This document shows positions 35,167 to 42,518 of a DNA stretch of 64,000 nt, piece after piece. The position numbers were made by a program, and so were the translations under genes. Source of the stretch: Planotetraspora mira (GTDB lineage: Bacteria > Actinomycetota > Actinomycetes > Streptosporangiales > Streptosporangiaceae); NCBI RefSeq assembly GCF_016863275.1, contig NZ_BOOO01000017.1:62001-126000 (forward strand). The letters are read 5' to 3'. Numbering within the stretch: the first letter of the stretch is position 1; each line of letters begins with the position of its first letter. The notes below the pieces were generated by a model. That model was not told the origin of the DNA and ran no database searches. It was given only the letters and a program-made list of their open reading frames with translations.

Positions 35167-36051
35167 ATGTCCGATACCAGCCCGGCGGACCCGGTGGGCG
35201 AGGCGTTCGAGGCCCAGCGCGACCGGCTGCGCGCGGTCGCCTACCGCATGCTCGGATCGCACGCCGACGCCGAGGACGTGGTCCAGGAGGCCTGGCTGCG
35301 CCTGGCCCGCCAGGACGCCGCGACCATCCACAACCTCGCCGGCTGGCTGACCACGGTGGTCGGCCGGATCAGCCTCGACGTCCTGCGGTCGCGCCAGACG
35401 CGTCCTGAGGCGTCCTACGACGACCAGTTGCCCGAACTCGTCGTGACGGCTGACGACGGCCCCGCGCCGGAGGACGACGTGGCGCTCGCGGACTCGGTCG
35501 GGCTTGCGCTCCTGGTCGTCCTGGATTCGCTCGGGCCGAGCGAGCGGCTGGCGTTCGTGCTGCACGACCTGTTCGGGGTGCCGTTCGACGAGATCGGCCA
35601 GATCCTCGGCAGGTCCGCCGACGCCGCCAAGATGCTGGCCAGCCGCGCTCGCAGGAAGGTGCGGGAGACCGAGCGACCGACGGCCGCCGGTCGGGAGCAG
35701 CGCGAGGTGGTCCAGGCCTTCCTGGCGGCGGCTCGCCGCGGCGACTTCGAGGGGTTGCTGCGCGTGCTCGACCCTGAGGTGAGGCTGACCGTCGACACCC
35801 CCGACGGTGCGGTCGTCATCCTCGGCGCCACCAAGGTCGCCGAAGGCGCATCCGCGCGAGTCGCCGCCGGTGCGGCCGCGAGAGGGCGAGCAGTGCTCGT
35901 CAACGGCCTTCCCGGGTTCGTCGCCTGGCGCGAGGACGGAACTCCGCTCTCGGTCATGGCGTTCACCGTCGTCGACGGCCGGATCGTCGCCATCACGACC
36001 GTGATCGCCCCGGCCAGGCTCGCGTCGATGAACCTGCCGGATCCGGGGTGA
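35167..36051 (+). CDS. ECF sigma factor with SnoaL-like C-terminal domain
   Basis: A 294-residue extracytoplasmic-function sigma factor. Region 2 (YRMLGSHADAEDVVQEAWLRL) binds the -10 element and region 4 (FDEIGQILGRSADAAKMLASRARRKV) binds the -35. A SnoaL-like NTF2-fold domain (about residues 180-290) replaces a separate anti-sigma factor and should modulate activity, as in ECF41 and related groups. The ECF41 motifs DGGGK and NPDKL are not conserved here, unlike the paralogue at 52312, so it may belong to a sister group. It is divergent from a CMD gene, the expected partner. Confidence 0.9.
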   Translation: MSDTSPADPVGEAFEAQRDRLRAVAYRMLGSHADAEDVVQEAWLRLARQDAATIHNLAGWLTTVVGRISLDVLRSRQTRPEASYDDQLPELVVTADDGPAPEDDVALADSVGLALLVVLDSLGPSERLAFVLHDLFGVPFDEIGQILGRSADAAKMLASRARRKVRETERPTAAGREQREVVQAFLAAARRGDFEGLLRVLDPEVRLTVDTPDGAVVILGATKVAEGASARVAAGAAARGRAVLVNGLPGFVAWREDGTPLSVMAFTVVDGRIVAITTVIAPARLASMNLPDPG

Positions 36052-36271
36052 GTCCGCCGAGCCGACCGGCAAATGCAATTCAATCGCCAACAATGGTCGG
36101 AATGGTCTTTTGTCTGGTCGCGAATTCGCCAGTGAGGTCAGAACGCGCAAATAGTAATTACAGTCACCATTAAGCCATAAATCCAGAGTTATCCCTACTT
36201 GGGATGGGCACGCGGGGCACTGCGGGGCGGATAGTGCAGGCACACTCCGATTTGTCGCTGGAGGTCCCCCC

Positions 36272-38563
36272 GTGCGCATTCCCAGGCCGTTCACGGCCTT
36301 GGCGGCCCTCTCGATGACCGCCGTCTTCCTCACCGTCCCCGCGGCCCAGGCCGGAGCCGACACCACCACCGCTGCCGTCGGCAGCGCGACCGTGGTGCCG
36401 CTCCAGGTCACCGGTGATCCCGCCAAGCGCTTCAACCTGATCATCATGGGCGACGGCTACACCGAGGGCGAGCAGTCCACGTTCGCCGCGGACGCCGATC
36501 ATCACCTCAACGTGTTGTGGTCGATCGAGCCGTACAAGTCGTACCGCAACTACTTCAACGTCTACCGGGTCGACATCGTCTCCGGCGAGTCCGGCGTCGG
36601 CTGCGACCCCGACCTGTCAGCAGGCCGGAAGACCACGCCGTTGAGCATGGGCTTCTGGGGCGGCTGCAACGCGTCCAGCGTCCAGCGGCTGCTGACCCTG
36701 AACAACTCGGCCGCCAACTCCTACGCCAACATGGTCGCGGGAACCCGCAGCGCCAACCGGCAGATCCTGGCGCTGGCCAACAGCGGCACGTACGGCGGCG
36801 CGGGCGGCACCTATGCCACCGCCTCGGGACACAACTCGATGTCGGCCCTGATCGCCCCGCACGAGATCGGCCACTCCCTCGGCGGCCTGGACGACGAGTA
36901 CTCCTACTACTCGCGTGGCGTGGACGGCGGACCGTACGCGGGCGGGGAGCCCTCCTCCGCGCACCACACGTTGCTGACCGAGCAGCAGATGCTCGACCAG
37001 CAGAAGAAGTGGTGGCGCTGGCTCGGCGAGCCCAGCGAGGCCGGCGGCCTCATCGGCAGATACGAGGGCGGCCTGTACAAGAGCAGCGGCGTCTGGCGGC
37101 CGAGCCAGCACTCGATCATGCGGACCCTGGGCTACTACTACGACCAGGTCAGCCGGGAGATCATGACCCAGAAGATCGCGGCCAAGGTCAGCCTCATCCA
37201 GGGCAGCACGCCCACCACCTCTCCTGTCGGCGCCGACCGGGTGCTGTGGGCCGAGCCGATGCACCCCAACACCCATTCGCTCACCACAGCGTGGAGCGTG
37301 GACGGCACTGAGCTTTCCGGCCACGGCACCTCGCTCGATCTGCGCACGCTGAGCCTGTCGCCCGGCACGCACAAGGTGACCGCGACCGTCGCGGATCCGA
37401 CCGGCTTCGTCCGGGACCCGGCCATCCGCACCGCGCTCACCGCGACCCGCACATGGACGGTGGACACGAGCCTGACCACCACCCCCGCGGCGACCGGCCC
37501 CGGCTTCCTGTCGTCCACGCCGACAGGTCTGCCCGTGGCCCGCGAGGAGGTCGTCTACGCCGAGACCACCCACCCCGACGACGGCGTCCCCTCCGTCACC
37601 TGGGCTCTCGACGGCGCGCGTCTCGACGACACCGACGGGGACCTCGACCTGGGAGCCGTACAGCTCACGCCCGGCGACCACACCCTCACCGCCACCTCGG
37701 GCGGCCAGACGCTCACCTGGACCGTGGACGACTCACTGCCCACGACCGAGTACGAACTCTCCGAACCGCTGGCCGGGTCGGGCGACGCCTACGTCTACAA
37801 CGGTCCCTTCACCATGAAGCTCACCGGCCAGGACGACCAGCCCGGATACGTCGTGCGTGAGTCGCGGGTGGACGGTGACGGATGGTTCAACTACTTCGGC
37901 TGGCCGACCTCCGCCGACCTGCCGTGGCAGTTCAGCGAGAGCGGAACCACCATCGACAGCCTCACGTACGGCAAGCTGCCCCGCGGCGCGCACACTGTCG
38001 AATACCGCTCCATCGACGCGGCCGGCAACTACGGACAGCCGAAGAGCTTCAAGGTGACGACCCTCGCGGCGCCGCCGGAGTGCACCACGACGATCACCGG
38101 CCCGCGTAAGGGGGCTCTCGTCGTCACCTCGGGAGTCACCTGCCTGAACGACGCCGAGATCAGCGGCGCTGTGACGGTGCGCCGTGGCGCGTCGCTGGTG
38201 GTGAACGGCGGCACGATCAAGGGCGGGCTCACGTCGTCGTCCGCCGCCCAGGTTCACCTGCTCAAGGCCCACGTCAACGGTTCGATCGCCATCTCCGGGA
38301 CGACCGGGGCGCTGGTGATCGCCGGCTCCGACATCACCGGGGCGGTGAGCCTGACCGGCAACACCACGACTGACCCGGCCGTGGTCACGGGCACCACCAT
38401 CCACGGCGCGATGGCCTGCGCCGCCAACACGCCCACGCCCTCCAACGCCGGAGTGGCCAACGACCTCACCGGTGCCGGCGCCCAGTGCGGCGGCCTCGTC
38501 ACGACGTCCCAGCCCAAGAACCGGAACCTGTCCTACGAGGCGGTCCAGCCCGCGCGAGGCTGA
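36272..38563 (+). CDS. Secreted M64-family metallopeptidase
   Basis: A 763-residue exported zinc peptidase of the IgA-peptidase M64 family. A signal peptide is evident at residues 1-31 (RIPRPFTALAALSM...AQA). The catalytic zinc motif HEIGHSLGGLDDEY starts at His 197 and gives ligands His 197 and His 201 plus a downstream Asp, with Glu 198 as the base. The peptidase domain spans about 45-310; later regions form Ig-like modules (around AWSVDGTELSG and TWALDGARLDD) and a Thr/Gly-rich repetitive C-terminus (about 610-750) typical of secreted actinomycete proteins. GGAGG seven bases upstream fixes GTG 36272. The 220 bp upstream are AT-rich and probably hold its promoter. Confidence 0.9.
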   Translation: MRIPRPFTALAALSMTAVFLTVPAAQAGADTTTAAVGSATVVPLQVTGDPAKRFNLIIMGDGYTEGEQSTFAADADHHLNVLWSIEPYKSYRNYFNVYRVDIVSGESGVGCDPDLSAGRKTTPLSMGFWGGCNASSVQRLLTLNNSAANSYANMVAGTRSANRQILALANSGTYGGAGGTYATASGHNSMSALIAPHEIGHSLGGLDDEYSYYSRGVDGGPYAGGEPSSAHHTLLTEQQMLDQQKKWWRWLGEPSEAGGLIGRYEGGLYKSSGVWRPSQHSIMRTLGYYYDQVSREIMTQKIAAKVSLIQGSTPTTSPVGADRVLWAEPMHPNTHSLTTAWSVDGTELSGHGTSLDLRTLSLSPGTHKVTATVADPTGFVRDPAIRTALTATRTWTVDTSLTTTPAATGPGFLSSTPTGLPVAREEVVYAETTHPDDGVPSVTWALDGARLDDTDGDLDLGAVQLTPGDHTLTATSGGQTLTWTVDDSLPTTEYELSEPLAGSGDAYVYNGPFTMKLTGQDDQPGYVVRESRVDGDGWFNYFGWPTSADLPWQFSESGTTIDSLTYGKLPRGAHTVEYRSIDAAGNYGQPKSFKVTTLAAPPECTTTITGPRKGALVVTSGVTCLNDAEISGAVTVRRGASLVVNGGTIKGGLTSSSAAQVHLLKAHVNGSIAISGTTGALVIAGSDITGAVSLTGNTTTDPAVVTGTTIHGAMACAANTPTPSNAGVANDLTGAGAQCGGLVTTSQPKNRNLSYEAVQPARG

Positions 38564-38585
38564 CGCCGAATTCCACCGAGAACCC

Positions 38586-38615
38586 GCGGGGCGTCCTCAT
38601 CTGAGGGCGCCCCGC
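38586..38615 (+). terminator. Terminator of the M64 peptidase gene
   Basis: GCGGGGCGTCCTC (38586-38598) pairs with GAGGGCGCCCCGC (38603-38615) through 13 pairs including one G-U, with a 4-nt loop. It lies 22 bp after the peptidase stop codon. Confidence 0.8.
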
Positions 38616-38882
38616 GCGCATGCCGAGCCTCCGTCGATATCGGCTGGTGAGCCGCTGAAGCACCCGGCCCATCGCGGTGCCCACCGTCGCGCCGGCCCTG
38701 CGATCGGGCGTCAGGAGCATCGAGACCGTCGCGGCGACATCATCGGAAATCCGGCGTTGACACGCTATTTATGCCTGCGGGCGGACTCGTCATCAGGAAG
38801 GCGTCAACGTCGCTTGCCTGGCGCTTCACGAGCCGACAGAGTGGATTCTCGACCGAATCGGGCACCCGGAAGGGAGGGAAGC

Positions 38883-38969
38883 ATGACACCGCGGATCGCC
38901 TGCACGGAGATCTCCGGCCGCGCGTGCCTTCTCTCCTTGTTTGTGCCCGTTCGATGTCACGTCCCTTGA
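38883..38969 (+). CDS. Possible 28-residue leader peptide
   Basis: A 28-codon frame begins at ATG 38883 after an exceptionally strong ribosome-binding site (AGGGAGGGAA, 38871-38880). The peptide starts MTPRIACTEISGRACLL and contains three cysteines and a hydrophobic centre. Its TGA stop (38967-38969) falls in the loop of the hairpin at 38959-38979, an arrangement reminiscent of attenuation leaders. It lies 254 bp upstream of the TROVE gene. Expression is unproven. Confidence 0.4.
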   Translation: MTPRIACTEISGRACLLSLFVPVRCHVP

Positions 38970-38979
38970 GCCGGGACGT
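38959..38979 (+). promoter_or_regulatory. Hairpin enclosing a stop codon
   Basis: ACGTCCC (38959-38965) and GGGACGT (38973-38979) form a 7-bp stem; the 7-nt loop contains the TGA of the upstream short ORF. A ribosome ending there would open the stem, which is how translation-sensing leaders work. It may instead be a simple terminator. Confidence 0.4.
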
Positions 38980-39185
38980 CCGTACGGGTGGCGGGTCCCC
39001 GTTGCACATTCAGACCGACCCGTTCCGCGCCGTGACCACGATCATGTGATCCGGCGCCGATGGCCTCCCGGTGAACGCCCCAGACAGGCGGACGAGGTTG
39101 CGGCCGGGCATACCCGCGCCTCCTTCGCCGAGCCTCGGGGCTTCACGGAGAAATCCGGTCACTCCATCTCGGGAGGCCCCCCAAG

Positions 39186-39205
39186 GGCGGGAACAGGTTC
39201 CCGCC
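39186..39205 (+). promoter_or_regulatory. Hairpin in the TROVE 5' leader
   Basis: GGCGGGAA (39186-39193) and TTCCCGCC (39198-39205) form a perfect 8-bp stem with a 4-nt loop. It ends 18 bp before the ATG and 7 bp before the GGAG ribosome-binding site, so it may influence translation initiation or be a binding site for the TROVE protein itself. Confidence 0.5.
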
Positions 39206-39223
39206 GATCAATGGAGAAGGGCC

Positions 39224-40633
39224 ATGACCACACCTCACCCCCTCGCGCCTTCGATCACGACCGCCAAGAAGGAACTGTTCCTCCTGGCCGCGCGTACCGT
39301 GGCCGACGACTCCGCACAGGACCCCGGCGATCGCTTCGCCACCCTGGTCGATCAGTTGGCGGTCACCGAGGCGCCATGGGTCCGCGGCCTCATCGACTGG
39401 ACGGGCAGGCAGCCCGCGCTGCGGCGGTTCGGCATCGCGGTCGCGGTCGAGTTCATGCACGCACGGATGGTGGCCGGTCTGGGCGCTCCCGGAGAGAGGC
39501 GCGAACTGATCGACAACCTGCTGACCCGGGCCGACGAGCCGGGCGACCTGCTCGCGCACTGGGTCCGCCGCCATGGCAACTCGATCCCCAAATCAGTCAA
39601 GGCGGGCGTGGCCGACGCCGCCGCGCGACTGTACGACGAAGTCGCGCTCCTCACCTACGACACCGAGGACGCCGCCATGCGCTTCGCCGAGGTGATCGCC
39701 CTCACCCACCCCAAGCCGATCGGCAAGATCCAGAACGAGATCTTCCAGTACGCGGCGCTTCGCCGGCGCGGCTCTCACCCGGTTCCCGACTCGCTGACGA
39801 CGCTGCGCGCACGGGCCCAGTTGGAGGCCGTGCCGGCCGACAGACGTCTTCGCACACTCGACCGGCCCGACGCCGGCGGCGTGTTCGTCAAGGCCGCGAT
39901 GAACTGGCAGCAGGTACGCGACTGGCTGGGCGGGACGATGACCGACAAGGCGTGGGCCGTGGTCGTCCCGCCGATGAGCTACCGGGAGCGACTGGCGCAC
40001 CTGCCCGACTTCGACCGGGCGGGCCTGGCCGACGAGGTCGCCGACTGGATATCGGCTGATCTGGCCGCGCAGAAGTCGGTGAAGCGCGGCCGGGCGCTGC
40101 CGGTGGAGATCCTCACCGCCCACCGCTCCGTCCCCTCGTCGCGCTGGACATGGGCGCTGGAGCAGGCCCTGGAGCACTCCCTGGATCAGGTGCCGGCCCT
40201 GCCCGGGCGCACGGTCATCCTCGTGGACCGCAGCGAGCCGATGTCCGCGCCGGTTTCCGCGACGTCGCCGCTGACGCGAGCGGACGCGTCGGCCGTCTTC
40301 GGCGCCGCCCTCGCGTTGCGGTCCTCCTCCGCCGACCTGGTGGAGTGCGGACGGGTCACCGGACCGGTCACGGCAGGCAGTGGCGACCGGCTGATCGACA
40401 CCGTCGCCCGGTTCGCCGAACCGGGCGGTGGCCAGACGGTGGCCCAGGCTCTGCGCGAGCACGTGCGGGGGCATGACCGGGTCGTCGTCCTCACCCACCC
40501 CGGCGCCGCGGTCGAAGCCGCGGAGGCCGTGACCGTGCCCGGCCACGAGCACATCATCACCGACGTCAGCGACGCCTGGTTCGCCGCCATCCCGCACATC
40601 GAGATGGCGCGCACCGGCGCCTGGCCCTTCTAA
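39224..40633 (+). CDS. TROVE domain protein (Ro60-like RNA-binding protein)
   Basis: A 469-residue protein. Residues about 10-300 form the alpha-helical TROVE repeat ring (FATLVDQLAVTEAPWVRGLIDW, then LRRFGIAVAVEFMHARMV; HWVRRHGNSIPKSVKAGVADA), and residues about 320-465 form a von Willebrand A-like domain (VILVDRSEPMSAP, a variant MIDAS motif). Ro60 orthologues bind misfolded noncoding RNAs and Y RNAs and work with exoribonucleases in RNA quality control or rRNA maturation. GGAG seven bases upstream fixes ATG 39224. The bL37 ribosomal-protein gene follows by 11 bp and a terminator closes both, so RNA-surveillance and ribosomal functions appear co-transcribed. Confidence 0.9.
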   Translation: MTTPHPLAPSITTAKKELFLLAARTVADDSAQDPGDRFATLVDQLAVTEAPWVRGLIDWTGRQPALRRFGIAVAVEFMHARMVAGLGAPGERRELIDNLLTRADEPGDLLAHWVRRHGNSIPKSVKAGVADAAARLYDEVALLTYDTEDAAMRFAEVIALTHPKPIGKIQNEIFQYAALRRRGSHPVPDSLTTLRARAQLEAVPADRRLRTLDRPDAGGVFVKAAMNWQQVRDWLGGTMTDKAWAVVVPPMSYRERLAHLPDFDRAGLADEVADWISADLAAQKSVKRGRALPVEILTAHRSVPSSRWTWALEQALEHSLDQVPALPGRTVILVDRSEPMSAPVSATSPLTRADASAVFGAALALRSSSADLVECGRVTGPVTAGSGDRLIDTVARFAEPGGGQTVAQALREHVRGHDRVVVLTHPGAAVEAAEAVTVPGHEHIITDVSDAWFAAIPHIEMARTGAWPF

Positions 40634-40644
40634 GAGAGATCACC

Positions 40645-40722
40645 ATGTCCAAGCGTGCCCGCAAGAAGCGCACCCGCAGGAACAAGAACGCCAACCACGG
40701 AATGAAACCCGGCCACGGCTGA
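40645..40722 (+). CDS. Ribosomal protein bL37 (actinobacterial, 25 aa)
   Basis: A 25-residue, extremely basic peptide starting MSKRARKKRTRRNKN and continuing with ANHG. This matches the tiny actinobacterial large-subunit protein bL37 known from mycobacterial ribosome structures, which has the same lysine/arginine-rich start and an ANHGKRP-like centre. It is too short for normal gene calling. The ATG lies 11 bp after the TROVE stop with a weak purine-rich leader (AGAGAGAT), and a strong terminator begins 5 bp after its TGA, so it is the last gene of the TROVE transcript. Confidence 0.8.
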   Translation: MSKRARKKRTRRNKNANHGMKPGHG

Positions 40723-40727
40723 TCTCC

Positions 40728-40763
40728 CGAGGGCTCCGGCACGGCGACGTGCCGGAGCCCTCG
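40728..40763 (+). terminator. Strong terminator after TROVE-bL37
   Basis: CGAGGGCTCCGGCAC (40728-40742) and GTGCCGGAGCCCTCG (40749-40763) form a perfect 15-bp stem with a 6-nt loop, five bases after the bL37 stop codon. It delimits the TROVE-bL37 unit from the next gene. Confidence 0.85.
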
Positions 40764-40780
40764 TGGCCGAGAAAGTGATC

Positions 40781-41290
40781 ATGATGCTTCCCGAGCTCTT
40801 CCTTCCGCGTCCGTCCCGCGGCTACCTGTCGCTGGCCGTGGTGACGGCCCTGCTCGGATTCGCGGCGGCGACCAACCTGACCGCCGGGACCTTCGCCGAG
40901 ATCCTCTTCGGTCTCGGCCTCGCCCTCGTCGCGGCGTACCTGCTCGCCCTGGCACTGTGTTTTCCGCTGATGCGCTACGTCGTGTCGGAGACGACGCTGA
41001 CCGCGAAGTACGGCCCGCTGCTCCGCTACCGCATCCGGCTGTCCGACATCACCTCCGTGACGTCCTCCCATCTCGCCCAGGACTCCGCGGCCGCGCTGGC
41101 CATGCCCGGCATCGCCCTGTACGGCATGCGCTGCGCGGGGCTCGGCCGCGTGCGCATGTGCGCGACCCGGCCGTCGAACAACGTGCTCGTGATCGGGACC
41201 AGGGACGGCACGCGCTACGGCGTCACCCCGGCCGACGAACGCGCGTTCCGGGACGCCCTGCGACGCCACGGCGTGCCGGTCGGGCCGTGA
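40781..41290 (+). CDS. Membrane-anchored PH-domain-like protein
   Basis: A 169-residue protein with two adjacent N-terminal transmembrane helices (about residues 15-35 and 40-62, YLSLAVVTALLGFAAA and GLGLALVAAYLLALALC) followed by a cytoplasmic bacterial PH-like domain (VVSETTLTAKYGPLLRYRIRLSDI; VLVIGTRDGTRYGVTPADE). Function is unknown; relatives are generic membrane-associated proteins. ATG 40781 has GAGAAAG at good spacing; the frame is open back to GTG 40763 but that lies in the terminator stem. Confidence 0.75.
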   Translation: MMLPELFLPRPSRGYLSLAVVTALLGFAAATNLTAGTFAEILFGLGLALVAAYLLALALCFPLMRYVVSETTLTAKYGPLLRYRIRLSDITSVTSSHLAQDSAAALAMPGIALYGMRCAGLGRVRMCATRPSNNVLVIGTRDGTRYGVTPADERAFRDALRRHGVPVGP

Positions 41291-41374
41291 GCACCGACCG
41301 GGCCGCTCCCCGCGTCGCGGGACGGGCGAAGATGGGTCTTGTCAGCGATCAGTGCTGATGTTACGTTGCCGAAA

Positions 41375-41388
41375 TCGAATCAGTTCGA
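41375..41388. promoter_or_regulatory. LacI-type operator in its own promoter
   Basis: TCGAA-tcag-TTCGA is a perfect 5-bp-arm palindrome. The 17-bp sequence TCGAATCAGTTCGAAAG (41375-41391) recurs exactly upstream of the binding-protein gene (42492-42508). It sits 16 bp before the LacI start codon, so autorepression is likely. Confidence 0.7.
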
Positions 41389-41403
41389 AAGCAGGAGACG
41401 GCC

Positions 41404-42447
41404 TTGACGGTGACCATCGCCGACGTCGCGCGGCACGCGGGCGTGTCACGCAGCACGGTGTCGTACGTGCTGAGCGGCAAACGGTCGATCTCCGCCGAAA
41501 CCATCAAACGGGTCGAGCGCAGCATCGAGGAACTGCAGTTCCGGCCGCACGCGGGCGCCCAGTCGATCCGGACCCGCCGCACCGGTGTCATCGCGATGGC
41601 GCTGCCCCTCGTCCACGGCCCGCACAACCAGGTGCAGATGCCGTACGTGTGGGCGGCCCTGGCGGCGGCGCGGGAGGCCGGCCTCAAGCTGCTGATGTTG
41701 CCCGACGACGACGGCGAGACCGCCATAAGGGACGCGGTCGGCACGGCGCTGGTCGACGGCGTCATGGTGATGGAGGTGCAGCAGCGCGACCAGCGGGCGA
41801 AACTGCTGCGCTCGCTGAAGTGCCCGGCGGTCCTGGTCGGCACCCCCGACAACCCGCAGGGCCTGCCGTACGTCGACTTCGACTTCGCCGCGTGCGGCCG
41901 GTTGTGCGCCGAGCACCTGCTGGAACTCGGGCACTCCCACATCGGCTTCCTCGGCCAGCCGCCCGAGACCTACCGGCGGGGCGTCGCCTACGCCGCCCAC
42001 GCCCGCGACGGCGCCATGACCGCGCTGCGCGAGCAGGGCGCCCAGGCCACGTGGACCGCGTGCGACCCCTCCTCCGGCGGCGTGGTCGCCGCGCTGGAGG
42101 AACTGCTCGCGGAGGACCCCGAGATGAGCGGCCTGATCGTCTACAACGAGTGGGCGCTCCCGCTGGTGGTCGACCGTCTCGCCTCGCTCGGCCATCGGGT
42201 CCCCGGCGACATCTCGGTCATCGCGATCTGCCCCGACGACGCGGTCGAACGCCTGGCCCATCCGCTGACCACGGTCTCCCTGCCCGTGGAGGACCTGGCG
42301 CGGATCTCCGTACAGCGCCTGGCCGACCTGATCAACGGCGAGCGGCCGCCGTCGGTCACCATGCTGGCACCTGAGCTGAAGGTCAGGGAGAGCACCGGCC
42401 GGCGGCGCGACGCCGCCGCCGGCACCCACCGCCCCACGACGGATTAA
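41404..42447 (+). CDS. LacI-family regulator of the sugar/glycosidase locus
   Basis: A 347-residue LacI/GalR regulator. The HTH (residues 3-25) is VTIADVARHAGVSRSTVSYV, with hinge SISAETIKRVERSIEELQFR, then a sugar-binding effector domain (DGVMVMEVQQRD; IGFLGQPPETYRRG; IAICPDDAVERLAHPLTTV). TTG 41404 has AGGAGA five bases upstream; GTG 41410 is an alternative. An identical operator lies upstream of this gene and upstream of the adjacent ABC importer, so it should control both. The inducer is expected to be an oligosaccharide released by the downstream glycosidases. Confidence 0.9.
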   Translation: MTVTIADVARHAGVSRSTVSYVLSGKRSISAETIKRVERSIEELQFRPHAGAQSIRTRRTGVIAMALPLVHGPHNQVQMPYVWAALAAAREAGLKLLMLPDDDGETAIRDAVGTALVDGVMVMEVQQRDQRAKLLRSLKCPAVLVGTPDNPQGLPYVDFDFAACGRLCAEHLLELGHSHIGFLGQPPETYRRGVAYAAHARDGAMTALREQGAQATWTACDPSSGGVVAALEELLAEDPEMSGLIVYNEWALPLVVDRLASLGHRVPGDISVIAICPDDAVERLAHPLTTVSLPVEDLARISVQRLADLINGERPPSVTMLAPELKVRESTGRRRDAAAGTHRPTTD

Positions 42448-42491
42448 CCCCCCTCCGCTCCACAACAGGGCGAACGTTCAACCGCCGTTCG

Positions 42492-42505
42492 TCGAATCAG
42501 TTCGA
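42492..42505. promoter_or_regulatory. LacI-type operator upstream of the CUT1 operon
   Basis: An exact second copy of TCGAA-tcag-TTCGA, embedded in the same 17-bp block as at 41375. It lies 13 bp upstream of the binding-protein start codon and partly overlaps its ribosome-binding region. Confidence 0.75.
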
Positions 42506-42518
42506 AAGGCAGTCCACG

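Larger units (their letters stand above)
38616..39223. other. Roughly 600-bp gap ahead of the TROVE gene
   Basis: No conventional gene is convincing here. The region contains a TTGACA hexamer (38757-38762) without a clear -10 partner, a 28-codon ORF with a strong ribosome-binding site (38883), a hairpin holding that ORF's stop codon (38959-38979) and a hairpin just before the TROVE start (39186-39205). Because TROVE proteins often have a Y-RNA gene beside them, this is the obvious place for a structured RNA, but no typical Y-RNA signature was recognised by eye. Confidence 0.5.

Noticed and set aside
38757-38762. TTGACA as the -35 of a TROVE promoter
   Set aside because: No acceptable -10 hexamer at 16-19 bp was found, so no promoter was called.
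38941-38980. GTTCGA T-loop-like sequence suggesting a tRNA or tRNA-like RNA
   Set aside because: The flanking bases do not form a 5-bp T-arm, and no acceptor stem is visible.
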